From an uncultured Desulfovibrio sp. (GTDB taxonomy: Bacteria > Desulfobacterota > Desulfovibrionia > Desulfovibrionales > Desulfovibrionaceae), in assembly GCA_910587035.1 (NCBI GenBank), contig CAJUMQ010000055.1, positions 1 to 5,525 of the forward strand: a DNA stretch of 5,525 nucleotides, read 5' to 3'. The notes below the pieces were generated by a model. The model ran no database searches, was not told the origin of the DNA, and was given only the letters and a program-made list of their open reading frames with translations. A program made the position numbers and the translations under genes. Of the stretch, positions 5,495 through 5,525 are shown in pieces; position 1 is the first letter of the stretch, and every line of letters begins with the position of its first letter.

Positions 5495-5525
5495 GAATGC
5501 CAAGGTGTAAAAAGCCTTGGCATTC
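5495..5525. terminator. Strong hairpin after the tRNA fragment, probable terminator
   Basis: GAATGCCAAGG (5495-5505) and CCTTGGCATTC (5515-5525) form an 11-bp perfect stem with a 9-nt loop, 17 nt after the CCA end. It probably terminated the original tRNA transcript. The window ends at the stem, so a following T run cannot be seen. Confidence 0.5.

Overview
The window is an accessory, mobile-element-rich stretch of a bacterial chromosome, AT-leaning by eye. The only hint of host taxonomy is the 3' part of a tRNA-Glu gene with an encoded CCA at the right end, plus two insertion sequences (IS630 and IS5 families) of types common in proteobacteria and sulfate-reducing relatives. I would say Gram-negative, possibly Desulfovibrio-like, with low confidence. 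No housekeeping gene is present.

Layout: (1) Bases 62-1271 are a complete IS630-family element with imperfect terminal inverted repeats and a TA on each side. Its transposase is split over two frames that join at an A AAA AAA slippery heptamer. (2) Bases 1272-1703 carry no convincing gene. They hold a tandem pair of 13-bp repeats at 21-bp period, the first copy of a 109-bp direct repeat (1466-1574), a small hairpin and a plausible promoter. (3) Bases 1704-4199 encode an 831-aa SIR2-STAND protein: an N-terminal SIR2 (NADase-type) domain, a central P-loop NTPase and a helical/TPR-like C-terminus. This is the architecture of Avs5-like and related anti-phage sensors. (4) Bases 4228-5085 are an IS5-family element that landed 28 bp after the SIR2 stop codon. 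Its transposase is spread over three frames and looks inactivated by a 1-nt deletion. (5) Bases 5086-5525 hold a 12-bp perfect inverted repeat, the second copy of the 109-bp repeat (5326-5434), a 45-nt 3' fragment of tRNA-Glu(UUC) fused to it, and an 11-bp perfect hairpin.

Interpretation: the single-gene defence module is bracketed by about 82%-identical direct repeats in the same orientation, exactly 3860 bp apart. The downstream copy runs into a tRNA-Glu fragment that begins at the anticodon loop. That is what an attachment site left by a tyrosine recombinase looks like. No integrase lies between the repeats, so the unit resembles an integrase-less cargo element, or one layer of an accreted tRNA-linked defence island. 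The two IS elements are later insertions: one inside the unit and one outside its left repeat.
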